Shown piece after piece: positions 25,204 through 32,694 of a DNA stretch of 64,000 nt. The notes under the pieces were generated by a model that saw nothing but the letters and a program-made list of their open reading frames with translations, was not told the DNA's origin and searched no databases. A program made the translations under genes and the position numbers. The DNA lies in the NCBI RefSeq assembly GCF_025336485.1, contig NZ_JAODAB010000016.1:1-64000 (forward strand), written 5' to 3'. Each line of letters opens with the position of its first letter. Position 1 is the stretch's first letter. Origin of the DNA: Pseudomonas citri. GTDB lineage: Bacteria > Pseudomonadota > Gammaproteobacteria > Pseudomonadales > Pseudomonadaceae.

Positions 25204-25614
25204 TCAACGATGCCCTCTCTTGTGCTTGTACTTGTGCTTGCCACCGGAATGTCCGTCGCCTTCAGACAGATGACTGCCCAACGCCCCGCCCGCCGCACCG
25301 CCAATGCCTGCACCAATGGTAGAACCGCTGGACCCGCCCAGACGGTTACCGACAATCGAACCACCGGCCGAACCCAGGCCACCGCCAATGGCCGCTTCCG
25401 TACGGCTGCCCTTGCGAGCACCGACCGCACTGCCGGCGGCACCGCCGACACCCGCGCCAATCGCCGCGCCAGTGCTGCCGCCCATTTGTTGGCCGACCAC
25501 ATTACCCAACACACCGCCCAGGCCACCGCCAATCGCGGCGGTACCGTCGCCCGCAGCCATCGCGCCCTGAGCAACCACAAGCCCAAGTACCAAGGTGGAC
25601 AAAGTCAAACGCAT
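25204..25614 (-). CDS. Exported glycine-zipper protein
   Basis: A 136-residue protein with a signal peptide (MRLTLSTLVLGLVVAQGAMA) and then many GxxxG repeats such as GGGLGGVLGNVVGQQMGG and GAGVGGAAGSAVGA. It ends in a His/Lys-rich tail (KHKYKHKRGHR). Glycine-zipper repeats form tightly packed membrane helices, and this one is probably outer-membrane or periplasmic. The start 25614 is chosen because only it gives the signal peptide. Function unknown. Confidence 0.75.
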   Translation of the reverse strand: MRLTLSTLVLGLVVAQGAMAAGDGTAAIGGGLGGVLGNVVGQQMGGSTGAAIGAGVGGAAGSAVGARKGSRTEAAIGGGLGSAGGSIVGNRLGGSSGSTIGAGIGGAAGGALGSHLSEGDGHSGGKHKYKHKRGHR

Positions 25615-25737
25615 GATGAAAACCTCAAGAATGCCGCATCGGCAGGAAGAGCCGGTACACACGGGCGCGAGTCTACGCCAAACGGAACCAGCCATACCGC
25701 TTGGACAGCAAACACAGGGGGAGTTTTATGACAGGCA

Positions 25738-25763
25738 AAAAAAAGCCCGCTGGGGAAACGGGC
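25738..25763 (-). terminator. Terminator for minus-strand gene 25901-26086
   Basis: On the minus strand GCCCG (25759-25763) pairs with CGGGC (25745-25749) and is followed by seven T residues (25738-25744). It is a standard rho-independent terminator downstream of the small gene, and separates it from the glycine-zipper gene. Confidence 0.75.
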
Positions 25764-25900
25764 AGGTACTGCTTTCTAACGGATGAGCCCAGACTACGTG
25801 GCCGCTTGTGAAAGAAACGTGAAAGGAACCACCCTGGGAAAAAGATGAAAAATATTGACCGGCGCCTACGGAGCCAAGCGCCAGCCACTTCGATTCGCCG

Positions 25901-26086
25901 CTACTTCCTCGCCGGAACCCGGGGCAGGAACTTGGCCTTCTCCCCTCGCTGCACTTTCGGCACTTTGGTGCGGATGGACTTGATCGGCTCGTCGCCGAAG
26001 TCTGACCGGTAGGCCGACTGACCACACTGCAAACCTTCGTTGATTGGATATACGGCTCCGTTCTCCTCGCTGTACGGTGCTCCCAT
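25901..26086 (-). CDS. Small hypothetical protein
   Basis: A 61-residue basic protein starting MGAPYSEENGAVYP and ending KVPKVQRGEKAKFLPRVPARK. It has no hydrophobic segment or known domain. I chose ATG 26086 because GGGGAA lies five bases upstream. A GTG at 26152 would add 22 residues but lacks a ribosome binding site. A terminator lies 138 bp downstream. Confidence 0.5.
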   Translation of the reverse strand: MGAPYSEENGAVYPINEGLQCGQSAYRSDFGDEPIKSIRTKVPKVQRGEKAKFLPRVPARK

Positions 26087-26241
26087 TGCCTTTCCCCTTT
26101 CATCGAGGCCCATACCGGCAACAACCGATTGCCTGAAAATATCGACCTTCACGACAAAGAGACTAGTTGGTCAGCAACAGACTGCTCATTCAACAAAGCC
26201 CTGACCGACGAATGGAACTCACTGTTTCAAAAAGGAAACAC

Positions 26242-28431
26242 TCATTCGGCGCGCAGTATCGCCCGGCTTAAAACCCGGGAAACCTGGTCTGCCGAATAAG
26301 GTTTGGACAGGAACTCGAAGCCTTCATGGCCGGTGAGCGCCAATTCTTGGCTGTAGCCGGACGTCAGGACCACCGGCAAGTCCTTGCGTCGTTGGCGTAG
26401 CTCTTTTGCCAGGGCAATACCACTGATGCCCGGCATGACGACGTCGGAAAATACCGCATCGAAAGCCATCGCATCCGCGCCGACCATTTCCAGCGCCTCC
26501 TCGGCATTGGTCGCCCAATCAGTCTCATAACCCAGGTCTTGCAGGATCTGGTTCGCAAAACGTCCCACTTCCAGGTTGTCCTCCACCACCAGTACCCGGC
26601 GCTTGCCTTTTTCCAGCACCAGGTGCGAGGTTTCTTCCCGGTCGAGCTCATGGCTTGCCTCGTGCTCGACTTCCGGAAGGTACAAGGTGAACACCGTCCC
26701 CTCGCCCACAACCGTCGAGACGTCGACGTTACCGCCGGACTGCTTGGCAAAGCCGAACACCTGGGACAACCCCAGCCCCGTCCCCTTACCCACTTCCTTG
26801 GTGGTAAAGAACGGCTCGAAGATGTGCTCGAGCACCTCCGGCACGATGCCGCTGCCGGTGTCCGCCAGGGTCACGGCGGCAAAGGGTTGCGCGGCCGCGG
26901 CATGGCCGCGGATCGGCGGCATGCCATTGCCGCAACTGAGCCGCAGCCATAATGTGCCCTGGCCATTCATGGCATCGCGGGCATTGAGGGCCATGTTGAT
27001 CACGGCCGTTTCGAACTGGCTCAAGTCAGCCCGGATGTGACAGGGCCGGTCGCACAGTTCGACAACAACCTGAATCCGCGCGCCCGTGACGGTTTGCAGC
27101 ATGTCCCCCAGGCCCCGCACCTGCTTGCCGACGTCGATGACTTTCGGCTTGAGTGGCTGGCGCCGGGCAAATGCGAGTAACTGGCTGGTCAACTTGGCCG
27201 CACGCTCCACCGTCTCGGACACCGCCGTCATGTAGCGCTGCCGGCGCTCTTCGGACAGGTTGGGCATGCACAGGAAGTCGACGGAAGAACGAATGATCGT
27301 CAGCAGATTGTTGAAGTCGTGCGCCACACCGCCAGTCAGTTGGCCGATGGCCTCGAGTTTTTGCGACTGGCGAAGCGCCGCCTCGGTCTGTTTCAGCCGC
27401 GTGGTGCGCTCCTCGACGCGCTCCTCCAGCGTCGCGTTCAGCTCGGCCAGCGCCGCCAGGCCTTCACGTACCGCCGCGTCGGCCCGAGCGCGCTCGATGT
27501 GCGCCCAGGACCGTTGCGTGACCTCCATCAACAGCGCCAGGTCGTTGGAAGACCAGACCCGGGGCGCGCTGTCGTGAATGGCCATCAACGCGGTCAAGCG
27601 CCCGCCCTTGATCAACGGGACGCAAATAGTGGCCGCGATGCCAATGGCCTGGAACGTCGCCGCTTCCTCTGGCGCCAGTTCCTTGAGGTTATCGTTGACC
27701 ACCAGTGGCTTGCCGGCGCGCAAGTTGGCGACCGCCAGTTGCCCGAAATCCGCCAGGCGATAGTGCCCAACGATATGAGGCGAGCCCTCCCGGGCCCAAT
27801 CGCCACGAATGGTGAAACCGTCCTCGTCCTCATCCATGTCGGCATAGGCGCAATTGGACAGGTTCAGGCGTGCCGCCAGGATCTGCGTGGTGGTCGCCAT
27901 GATCGTCTGCGAATCACTGGCGTTCGCCACCGCGTTGCCGATGGCATCGAGCACCGCCAGGCGCTGGGTCATGAACACCGTCGACGTGGTCTCGGTGACC
28001 GTATCGAGCATGCCCACGACGTTGCCGAACTGATCACGGATGGGGCTGAAGCAAAAGGTGAAATAGGCCGGCTCAGGCCCACCGCCACGCTCGATCACCA
28101 GAGGGAAGTTTTCGATATACGTCGCTCGCCCGTCGAACGCTCCCCGCACGATCGGCCCGATCTCGCTCCAGACCTCTTGCCACACTTCATCGAACCGCCG
28201 CCCCAACGCCTCGGGCTTGCTGCCCAGGATCGGAACGAACGCATCGTTGTACAGCGTGACCAGCTCCGGCCCCCATACGATGGCCTGGGGGAAATGAGAG
28301 GCCAGGCTCAGCGCCACGGTCGTCTTCAACACATCCGGCCACTGCTCCAACGGCCCGAGGGAAGTACCGTTCCAATCATGGCGACGTATCCGTCCGGCCA
28401 TGTCTCCATCACGCTGAAGCCAGTCTGTCAT
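26242..28431 (-). CDS. Hybrid sensor histidine kinase (PAS-GAF-HisKA-HATPase-REC)
   Basis: A 729-residue cytosolic kinase without membrane segments. Order of domains: PAS-like (about 20-145), GAF (165-315), a short coiled coil (330-358), HisKA with phospho-acceptor His371 in GGVAHDFNNLLT, HATPase_c (N box NMALNARDAM, G boxes ADTGSGI and GKGTGLGLS), and a receiver domain (about 612-725) with Asp663 in SDVVMPG. No response regulator gene is adjacent, so phosphate may pass only to the fused receiver or to a distant partner. The GAF domain suggests a small ligand or light-type cue. Confidence 0.9.
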   Translation of the reverse strand: MTDWLQRDGDMAGRIRRHDWNGTSLGPLEQWPDVLKTTVALSLASHFPQAIVWGPELVTLYNDAFVPILGSKPEALGRRFDEVWQEVWSEIGPIVRGAFDGRATYIENFPLVIERGGGPEPAYFTFCFSPIRDQFGNVVGMLDTVTETTSTVFMTQRLAVLDAIGNAVANASDSQTIMATTTQILAARLNLSNCAYADMDEDEDGFTIRGDWAREGSPHIVGHYRLADFGQLAVANLRAGKPLVVNDNLKELAPEEAATFQAIGIAATICVPLIKGGRLTALMAIHDSAPRVWSSNDLALLMEVTQRSWAHIERARADAAVREGLAALAELNATLEERVEERTTRLKQTEAALRQSQKLEAIGQLTGGVAHDFNNLLTIIRSSVDFLCMPNLSEERRQRYMTAVSETVERAAKLTSQLLAFARRQPLKPKVIDVGKQVRGLGDMLQTVTGARIQVVVELCDRPCHIRADLSQFETAVINMALNARDAMNGQGTLWLRLSCGNGMPPIRGHAAAAQPFAAVTLADTGSGIVPEVLEHIFEPFFTTKEVGKGTGLGLSQVFGFAKQSGGNVDVSTVVGEGTVFTLYLPEVEHEASHELDREETSHLVLEKGKRRVLVVEDNLEVGRFANQILQDLGYETDWATNAEEALEMVGADAMAFDAVFSDVVMPGISGIALAKELRQRRKDLPVVLTSGYSQELALTGHEGFEFLSKPYSADQVSRVLSRAILRAE

Positions 28432-28595
28432 TGCGTCCGATCCTTCTCTGCTGTCCTTACCATCGAAGTAAAGCGCTTGTCCTCAAGCCTGACAGCATTA
28501 TCCCGTGGTGGGTGGGAATGCGCGATGGGCTTGTGGGAGCGGTAGGACTGAAAATGACGGCCGGCGGGGGGAAACGGGTGATGGGGCTACAGATA

Positions 28596-28700
28596 TGTCC
28601 TACATATCGTTGGGAATTGGCCTGCGTGCGGCGGTCTTGTGTAGTTTTTAGGGGAACGTGCATAGTCTTGCGGTTGCCCAGATACTGATCAGGACGATTC
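28596..28700 (+). promoter_or_regulatory. Orphan copy of a conserved promoter/leader element
   Basis: TGTCCTACATAT (28596-28607) is followed 41 bp from its start by TTGTGT (28637-28642), an 18-base spacer, CATAGT (28661-28666), then CTTGCGGTTGCCCAGATACTGA. The same box, spacing and promoter occur at 32056-32126 in front of a structured RNA leader and a small gene. Here the leader is cut short and no related gene follows. The box forms part of a dyad with the preceding ATATGT. Confidence 0.6.
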
Positions 28701-28735
28701 GGTGCCTAACGTATGCCCCCCCCGAAAGACTGGCA

Positions 28736-28795
28736 TGTAAACCACTTTTTTTGCACTGTAAGACATCTTGGTTGCCAGTGAAAAAGTGATTTACA
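28736..28795. repeat. Long hairpin with TGTAAA-type termini
   Basis: TGTAAACCACTTTTT (28736-28750) pairs with AAAAAGTGATTTACA (28781-28795) with one mismatch, and CACTG/CAGTG pair inside around a 17-base loop. T-run and A-run sit within the stem. It could be a bidirectional terminator, a regulator site or a remnant of a mobile element; the sequence does not decide. Confidence 0.55.
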
Positions 28796-28961
28796 CCGAT
28801 GCTGCGATCTGCGGTTGAGGCGGAGCACTGCTATGCGGCTGACCTGCGCGCGCGTCCTCCATTCGCGCAGCTATTCCTCAAGACGTAAGCGGCATTCGGG
28901 CCATGCAGCGGCATATAAGCAATTTTTTCCAATAACCGCCAAGGTCTGGCTGGTGTGATGG

Positions 28962-28978
28962 GCTCCTTTTCAAGGAGC
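28962..28978 (+). promoter_or_regulatory. Hairpin that buries the ribosome binding site of gene 28985
   Basis: GCTCCTT (28962-28968) pairs perfectly with AAGGAGC (28972-28978) around a TTC loop. The paired AAGGAG is the Shine-Dalgarno sequence of the ATG at 28985. Translation would be off while the hairpin is closed. The loop is only three bases, so the stem may breathe or need a partner to open. Confidence 0.55.
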
Positions 28979-28984
28979 ACCACC

Positions 28985-30292
28985 ATGAATGGATTTTTTT
29001 GGCCCCCACGTCCGCAACATGTAGTTCGTACAGTTGCGCTTTCATCCCCCATGCTTAGCCTTGAACTCATCGAGGCAATCCGGGAGATTCTGTGCAGAGT
29101 TGACGCGCTGCGTAGCGTGCAAGCCTGCAGCGATACGGATACGCACGTGGTCAATGAGCTGAAGAAGAGCATTGCCACCCACCTGGCTGAGGTCTCGGCA
29201 CATCTGCAAGATTCTGATTCCCGCACTGCCATCGGTTACATCGCAGAGGGGTTAATGGGTAGTGCGCAATTTGCCTCAATGAGCCAAGCCGTGGCTGCAT
29301 TGGATGAGCGTGAACTGGTCGCTCACGTCGGAGATCTTTCGACCTGGCTAGGCAAGTCGCGTAAGACCTTCAGCTCGGCTTTTTTCGGAACCCCTAACGC
29401 TCGCCTGCAACACGTGTCGGACTGCGTTGACGAGCATTTCACTAAGGCATTGGAGCAGCTGGCCATTGACCTGTGTGCACCTCTGCAGGTGGTGCCCCAC
29501 TGCTCGTACAAAATCATCGATCTTTTCGGCATTGCTGGCGAAGCGAATTATTTTCCAAAGCACTTCGCCTATTTCATGCCAGAGGACCAGGGGGTCAAGT
29601 ATTCCCCAGTAAAACGCACAATTGTCTTTGCCAACACCTACCGCAACCTTTTCGAGGAGATTGCAGTACAGCAAGCTCCGCTCTTCAATTGGCAGGCTTC
29701 TGACCTTCCCGCGGGTGAAGAACTGGAACCCTATTTGATCACTTGGTTCAGGGGACACGACTTAGGCCATTCCATCGTCCTTGAAGGCACCAGCTTTGCT
29801 CAATTGAGCAAGCATGACCGCTGGGGGTCGATGGTTATCCAGGAGGCCTTGGCTGATGTGTTCGGTTTCCTGCTGAGCGTTGATGAAGCCATTTCGAACA
29901 GGGTCGGCCTGAAACCGGCGCAGATGGTGCGAGTCTATGTGCTTGAGCTGCTACGCTACCTGCTGCGAGGGCCGCGCCAGTTCCCGGATGCCGGATCTGC
30001 CTACATCCAACTGCGTCTGCTGCAGGATTCTGGGGTGCTTGATTGCAAGAACAGCCAGTCATGGTCGGTTGATACCGATTTGTTTGCCCAAGCGATGCGC
30101 TCCATTGCTCAAGCTCTGATCGATGCAGCGCTCAAAGGCGACTTGGCGCGATTCGAGGCCTTCATTTCGCAATATTGCCCGCACCGCCTTGCCGGCGAGG
30201 AAAGCGATTTCATGTTCGGTTTGCCCGGTTGTGATGTCACGCTGGGGTACACACAAGAAATTTTCGAAGGATCCGTTAATGCAATTCAGTAA
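28985..30292 (+). CDS. Zincin-like metalloprotein of unknown function
   Basis: A 435-residue cytosolic protein, not recognised as a named family. Two motifs stand out: FRGHDLGHS (His258, Asp259, His262) and IQEALADVFGFLL (Glu287, Asp291). The pair resembles the HExxH and NEAxSDxFG motifs of thermolysin-type gluzincins, with Asp in place of the catalytic Glu. Start 28985 has AAGGAG upstream; GTG 28955 and ATG 28958 lack this. The gene overlaps the next (a LysE exporter) by 14 bases, so the two products probably act together, perhaps on an amino-acid-like compound. Codon and base use are less GC-rich than in the neighbouring core genes. Confidence 0.6.
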   Translation: MNGFFWPPRPQHVVRTVALSSPMLSLELIEAIREILCRVDALRSVQACSDTDTHVVNELKKSIATHLAEVSAHLQDSDSRTAIGYIAEGLMGSAQFASMSQAVAALDERELVAHVGDLSTWLGKSRKTFSSAFFGTPNARLQHVSDCVDEHFTKALEQLAIDLCAPLQVVPHCSYKIIDLFGIAGEANYFPKHFAYFMPEDQGVKYSPVKRTIVFANTYRNLFEEIAVQQAPLFNWQASDLPAGEELEPYLITWFRGHDLGHSIVLEGTSFAQLSKHDRWGSMVIQEALADVFGFLLSVDEAISNRVGLKPAQMVRVYVLELLRYLLRGPRQFPDAGSAYIQLRLLQDSGVLDCKNSQSWSVDTDLFAQAMRSIAQALIDAALKGDLARFEAFISQYCPHRLAGEESDFMFGLPGCDVTLGYTQEIFEGSVNAIQ

Positions 30293-30938
30293 TGGTTTTC
30301 TGCTCAGTCTTTCGCTTTGCCTGGAGATCGGGCTTGCAAACATGGCGATGATCACTTTGGCGATGCAAAGAGGCTTTGCCCAAGGGGTATGGCTGGGTGT
30401 CGGCACCTGCGTGGGCGATCTGATTTATGCCATTTTGGCCATGGCCGGCATGGCCGTGCTGCTGCAAATTGAATGGGTACGCTGGGTTCTGTGGATCGGT
30501 GGATCAGCGGTGCTGTGCTACCTGTGCGCGAAGATGGTCATGAGCGCCTTAAGAGTGAAGGCCAGCGACCCAGGCGGCGCGGCCAACCAGTGGGGTGACA
30601 GCAATCGGGCTCTCTTTGCCCGCGGGGTGATGTTGGCCATGTCGTCGCCCAGCGCAATCCTCTGGTTCGCTGCAGTAGGTGGCGCCATCATTGCCCGGCA
30701 GAGTTCGGATATGGTCAGCGCGGGCTTGTTCCTAAGCGGCTTTTTCGCCGCGGGCATCTTCTGGGCGTTTGTGCTGTGCACGTTGGCGGCGCAGGGCGGT
30801 CGGCTGATGGGGCAGCAACTGGTCAAATACACGTACATCGCGTCGGCATTGATCTTCGCCTACTTCGCAGCTTATGTCGTGATTACCGGTTACGCCGAAT
30901 TTGTAGGCAGCCCTACGCCTCCGAGCATTGAGCCGTAG
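30279..30938 (+). CDS. LysE-family exporter coupled to the zincin-like gene
   Basis: A 219-residue inner-membrane protein with six hydrophobic segments. It starts MQFSNGFLLSLSLCLEIG; the segment SLCLEIGLANMAMITLAM replaces the usual TPGPN signature, so it is a divergent branch. SSPSAILWFAAVGG in the second half matches the family's NPKA/T segment. Its ATG at 30279 lies inside the end of the preceding gene, which suggests translational coupling. It ends inside the AraC-type gene on the opposite strand (49-bp overlap of the 3' ends). Confidence 0.75.
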   Translation: MQFSNGFLLSLSLCLEIGLANMAMITLAMQRGFAQGVWLGVGTCVGDLIYAILAMAGMAVLLQIEWVRWVLWIGGSAVLCYLCAKMVMSALRVKASDPGGAANQWGDSNRALFARGVMLAMSSPSAILWFAAVGGAIIARQSSDMVSAGLFLSGFFAAGIFWAFVLCTLAAQGGRLMGQQLVKYTYIASALIFAYFAAYVVITGYAEFVGSPTPPSIEP

Positions 30939-31726
30939 CTCCACGGCGAGGCCCCCATAACCTTTCGGAACGCATTGCTCAGATGTGCTTGGTCGAAGAA
31001 CCCCAAGTCGACAGCGATACGAGTGGGAGACTCGCCCAAGCGCAACCGCCTTCGCGCTTCAATGAGGCGAAGCTGTCTGAAGAACTGCATGGGCGGAAGA
31101 TGCTTCTCTGACTTGAAGCTACGCACAAGGTGGAACTTCGATAGCTTGGCCTCAACGCACAGATCTTCGAGATCAATCTGCTCGTACAGATTGGCCTTCA
31201 TGAAATTGATCAGTTGGGTCACCCGAAGCGTACCGTCAGGATCCGCCCGGGTAGTGCGAAAGCGCAGCAGATCACTGAACAGGCTGAGCTGGGCTTCCTC
31301 ACTACTGCCGGCGTCCGGATGGGCATGCAGGCTGACGATCGAGTGAAAGAGCTCGCGATCTCGAATAACGCCTTCAGTGAAAACGGGCAAACCGTTGCTG
31401 CTAGCGAGCTCGCCCATGACGCTTTGGACATGCTGTCCATCCAGGTGGACGCTAATGAATTGTGAATCGCTCTCAGAAAACTCTGATGCCTGAACGGTCA
31501 TCGGATTGTAGAGGGTCACTTCACCTTCCCAAACGTCCTGTTGTTTGCCGTCATACCAAATGCGCTCATGCCCGCGTAGATTGGCACTGATCACATACTC
31601 TTCATGGGTATGCTTCGGATAACAGCCGCCGCTAGTGCTGACCTTCGAGCACTCAATTCGCTCATACCTGTTCAGGCTCTCCATGACCAAGGACATGTCC
31701 CATGTGTCTCCCGATATTGCTGCCAT
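30890..31726 (-). CDS. AraC-family transcriptional regulator
   Basis: A 278-residue regulator: N-terminal cupin-like sensor with HTHEEYVISANLRGHERIWYDG, and C-terminal double helix-turn-helix (YEQIDLEDLCVEAKLSKFHLVRSFKSE and PTRIAVDLGFFDQAHLSNAFRKVMGASPW). This domain order is common among regulators sitting beside LysE exporters, where they sense the exported amino acid. Start uncertain: ATG 31726 is taken, ATG 31696 is nearly as good (GGGAG upstream). Its 3' end overlaps the exporter gene, tying the module together. Confidence 0.82.
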   Translation of the reverse strand: MAAISGDTWDMSLVMESLNRYERIECSKVSTSGGCYPKHTHEEYVISANLRGHERIWYDGKQQDVWEGEVTLYNPMTVQASEFSESDSQFISVHLDGQHVQSVMGELASSNGLPVFTEGVIRDRELFHSIVSLHAHPDAGSSEEAQLSLFSDLLRFRTTRADPDGTLRVTQLINFMKANLYEQIDLEDLCVEAKLSKFHLVRSFKSEKHLPPMQFFRQLRLIEARRRLRLGESPTRIAVDLGFFDQAHLSNAFRKVMGASPWSYGSMLGGVGLPTNSA

Positions 31727-32055
31727 CCGAGGCAAAGCCGGCTGAAAGGTTCTGAAAAATAGGCCTAATTGTGATGGCCGGAGAGCTGAGGATGGTTACA
31801 GTTTTTTCCTGGGATAGCTAGTGTGCCGGGCGCTGGGCTCACAACGTTTAAAAGAGACTTGCTCATCAATTCCCTTCTACGCCAGGAAAGCGGCTCGAGA
31901 TCCGCAATTCTGGAGCAAATTTTACGCGAGCCGCGTGAATTCGTAGAAAACGGCAATCTCGCAGGGATTCTCGATATTGAAGTCCCGCCTATCAATGTAG
32001 GTGGCGGCCTCCCCAGTTGTAAGACATATAGCTCGGACGGTTACAACCATCGCAA
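31727..32055. other. Intergenic region with a possible degraded coding remnant
   Basis: An open frame at 31823-32116 (plus) reads TTFKRDLLINSLLRQESGSR and on to ILDIEVPPINVGGG, which looks protein-like but lacks a ribosome binding site and runs into the promoter element downstream. I do not recognise it and treat it as a likely remnant. TTGTAAGACATATA (32017-32030) is a near-inverted copy of the TGTCCTACA box 26 bp downstream. Confidence 0.4.
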
Positions 32056-32126
32056 TGTCCTACATATGATTGGGAATCCCCTTCCCTATCAATCCCTTGC
32101 GTATTTTTTGCGGTGACGTCTATAGT
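32056..32126 (+). promoter_or_regulatory. Conserved upstream box and promoter of the structured leader
   Basis: TGTCCTACATAT (32056-32067), then TTGCGT (32097-32102), 18 bases, and TATAGT (32121-32126). Box-to-promoter spacing (41 bp) and promoter spacing equal those of the copy at 28596. The inverted TGTAAGACA at 32018 completes a TCCTACA/TGTAAGA pair like the sites of NarL/FixJ-type regulators such as EvgA or BvgA. The regulator is unknown. Confidence 0.6.
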
Positions 32127-32227
32127 CTTGGCGTCGCCCAGATGGTGACCGGGTTTGGCGACCCGCAGTGGGATGCAGAAGCGCTTGCTTTGTTGCAGGC
32201 GTTCTTGCATCTGTAGAGTTGTCGTTA

Positions 32228-32323
32228 TGGCAGCTGTACGCGGGAGACCTTCGGGTCTGCCGGCTTCCACTCCGGTTCGCCAACCTGCGTACAGTTGCCA
32301 CCTTCGTTTGGCGACGAAGGTGG
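32228..32323 (+). ncRNA. Structured 5' leader RNA with alternative stems
   Basis: A 17-bp stem forms between 32228-32244 (TGGCAGCTGTACGCGGG) and 32284-32300 (CCTGCGTACAGTTGCCA), fully paired if two G-U pairs are allowed. Inside lie AGACC-TTCG-GGTCT (32245-32258), a classic C(UUCG)G tetraloop hairpin, and CCGG/CCGG (32260-32275): a three-way junction. A second 10-bp hairpin, CCACCTTCGT/ACGAAGGTGG (32298-32323), shares 32298-32300 with the first stem. The ribosome binding site follows 16 bases later. It looks like a cis-acting RNA regulator or a processed small RNA. Confidence 0.65.
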
Positions 32324-32349
32324 CGAAACTCTTCCAGTGGAGCTTACTT

Positions 32350-32628
32350 ATGAATCAATACATGGGCCTTACCAGCAACGCCGACGACCAACCTCTCTAC
32401 GTCGACACCACCGCCCCGCTACACATCCTGCTCGACTCAGCCGCCTACCGCATCCGCGCCGCCACCCAGTTCCTGGAGAATTTGGCAATGCGCGATGAAC
32501 AAACCATCGACCCCGCGACCCTACAAGACCTGGCGCAGCTTTGCTGCATCCCACTGCGTGATGGCTGCGACGTGATGGATGTGATTGCACGACGATTGGA
32601 TGCGGCGCCGGCAGGCTCCACTCTGTAA
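32350..32628 (+). CDS. Small protein downstream of the structured leader (DUF3077-like?)
   Basis: A 92-residue, mostly helical protein with no signal or membrane segment: LLDSAAYRIRAATQFLENLA, then a second helical part with two adjacent cysteines (LAQLCCIPLRDGCDVMDVIARRL). GGAG (32339-32342) precedes the ATG. Its layout recalls the short DUF3077 proteins that are multi-copy in Pseudomonas, but I cannot confirm membership. Function unknown; expression is presumably controlled by the leader. Confidence 0.6.
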   Translation: MNQYMGLTSNADDQPLYVDTTAPLHILLDSAAYRIRAATQFLENLAMRDEQTIDPATLQDLAQLCCIPLRDGCDVMDVIARRLDAAPAGSTL

Positions 32629-32648
32629 GCCTGCCAACCAACACACCC

Positions 32649-32694
32649 GTGGCGAGGGAACTTAAACTGTCCCCTTCATTCACTTCCTCGCCAC
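32649..32694. repeat. Inverted repeat between convergent genes
   Basis: GTGGCGAGG (32649-32657) pairs with CCTCGCCAC (32686-32694), which lies within the last codons of the methyltransferase gene. GTGGCGAGGGA-type hairpins recur in this window (23430, 53162) and are a second common Pseudomonas intergenic repeat type. Confidence 0.6.

Larger units (their letters stand above)
28432..28954. other. 523-bp intergenic region with a leader fragment and a long hairpin
   Basis: No credible ORF lies here. It contains a partial REP (TTGTGGGAGCGGTAGGA near 28520), a copy of the promoter/leader element listed at 28596-28700, and the long hairpin at 28736-28795. The leader copy stops matching its relative at 32056 soon after 28700, which looks like a breakpoint at the edge of the next gene module. 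Confidence 0.6.

Noticed and set aside
31823..32116. A 97-codon plus-strand ORF before the structured leader
   Set aside because: It lacks a ribosome binding site and its end runs through the conserved promoter box. Kept only as a possible remnant.
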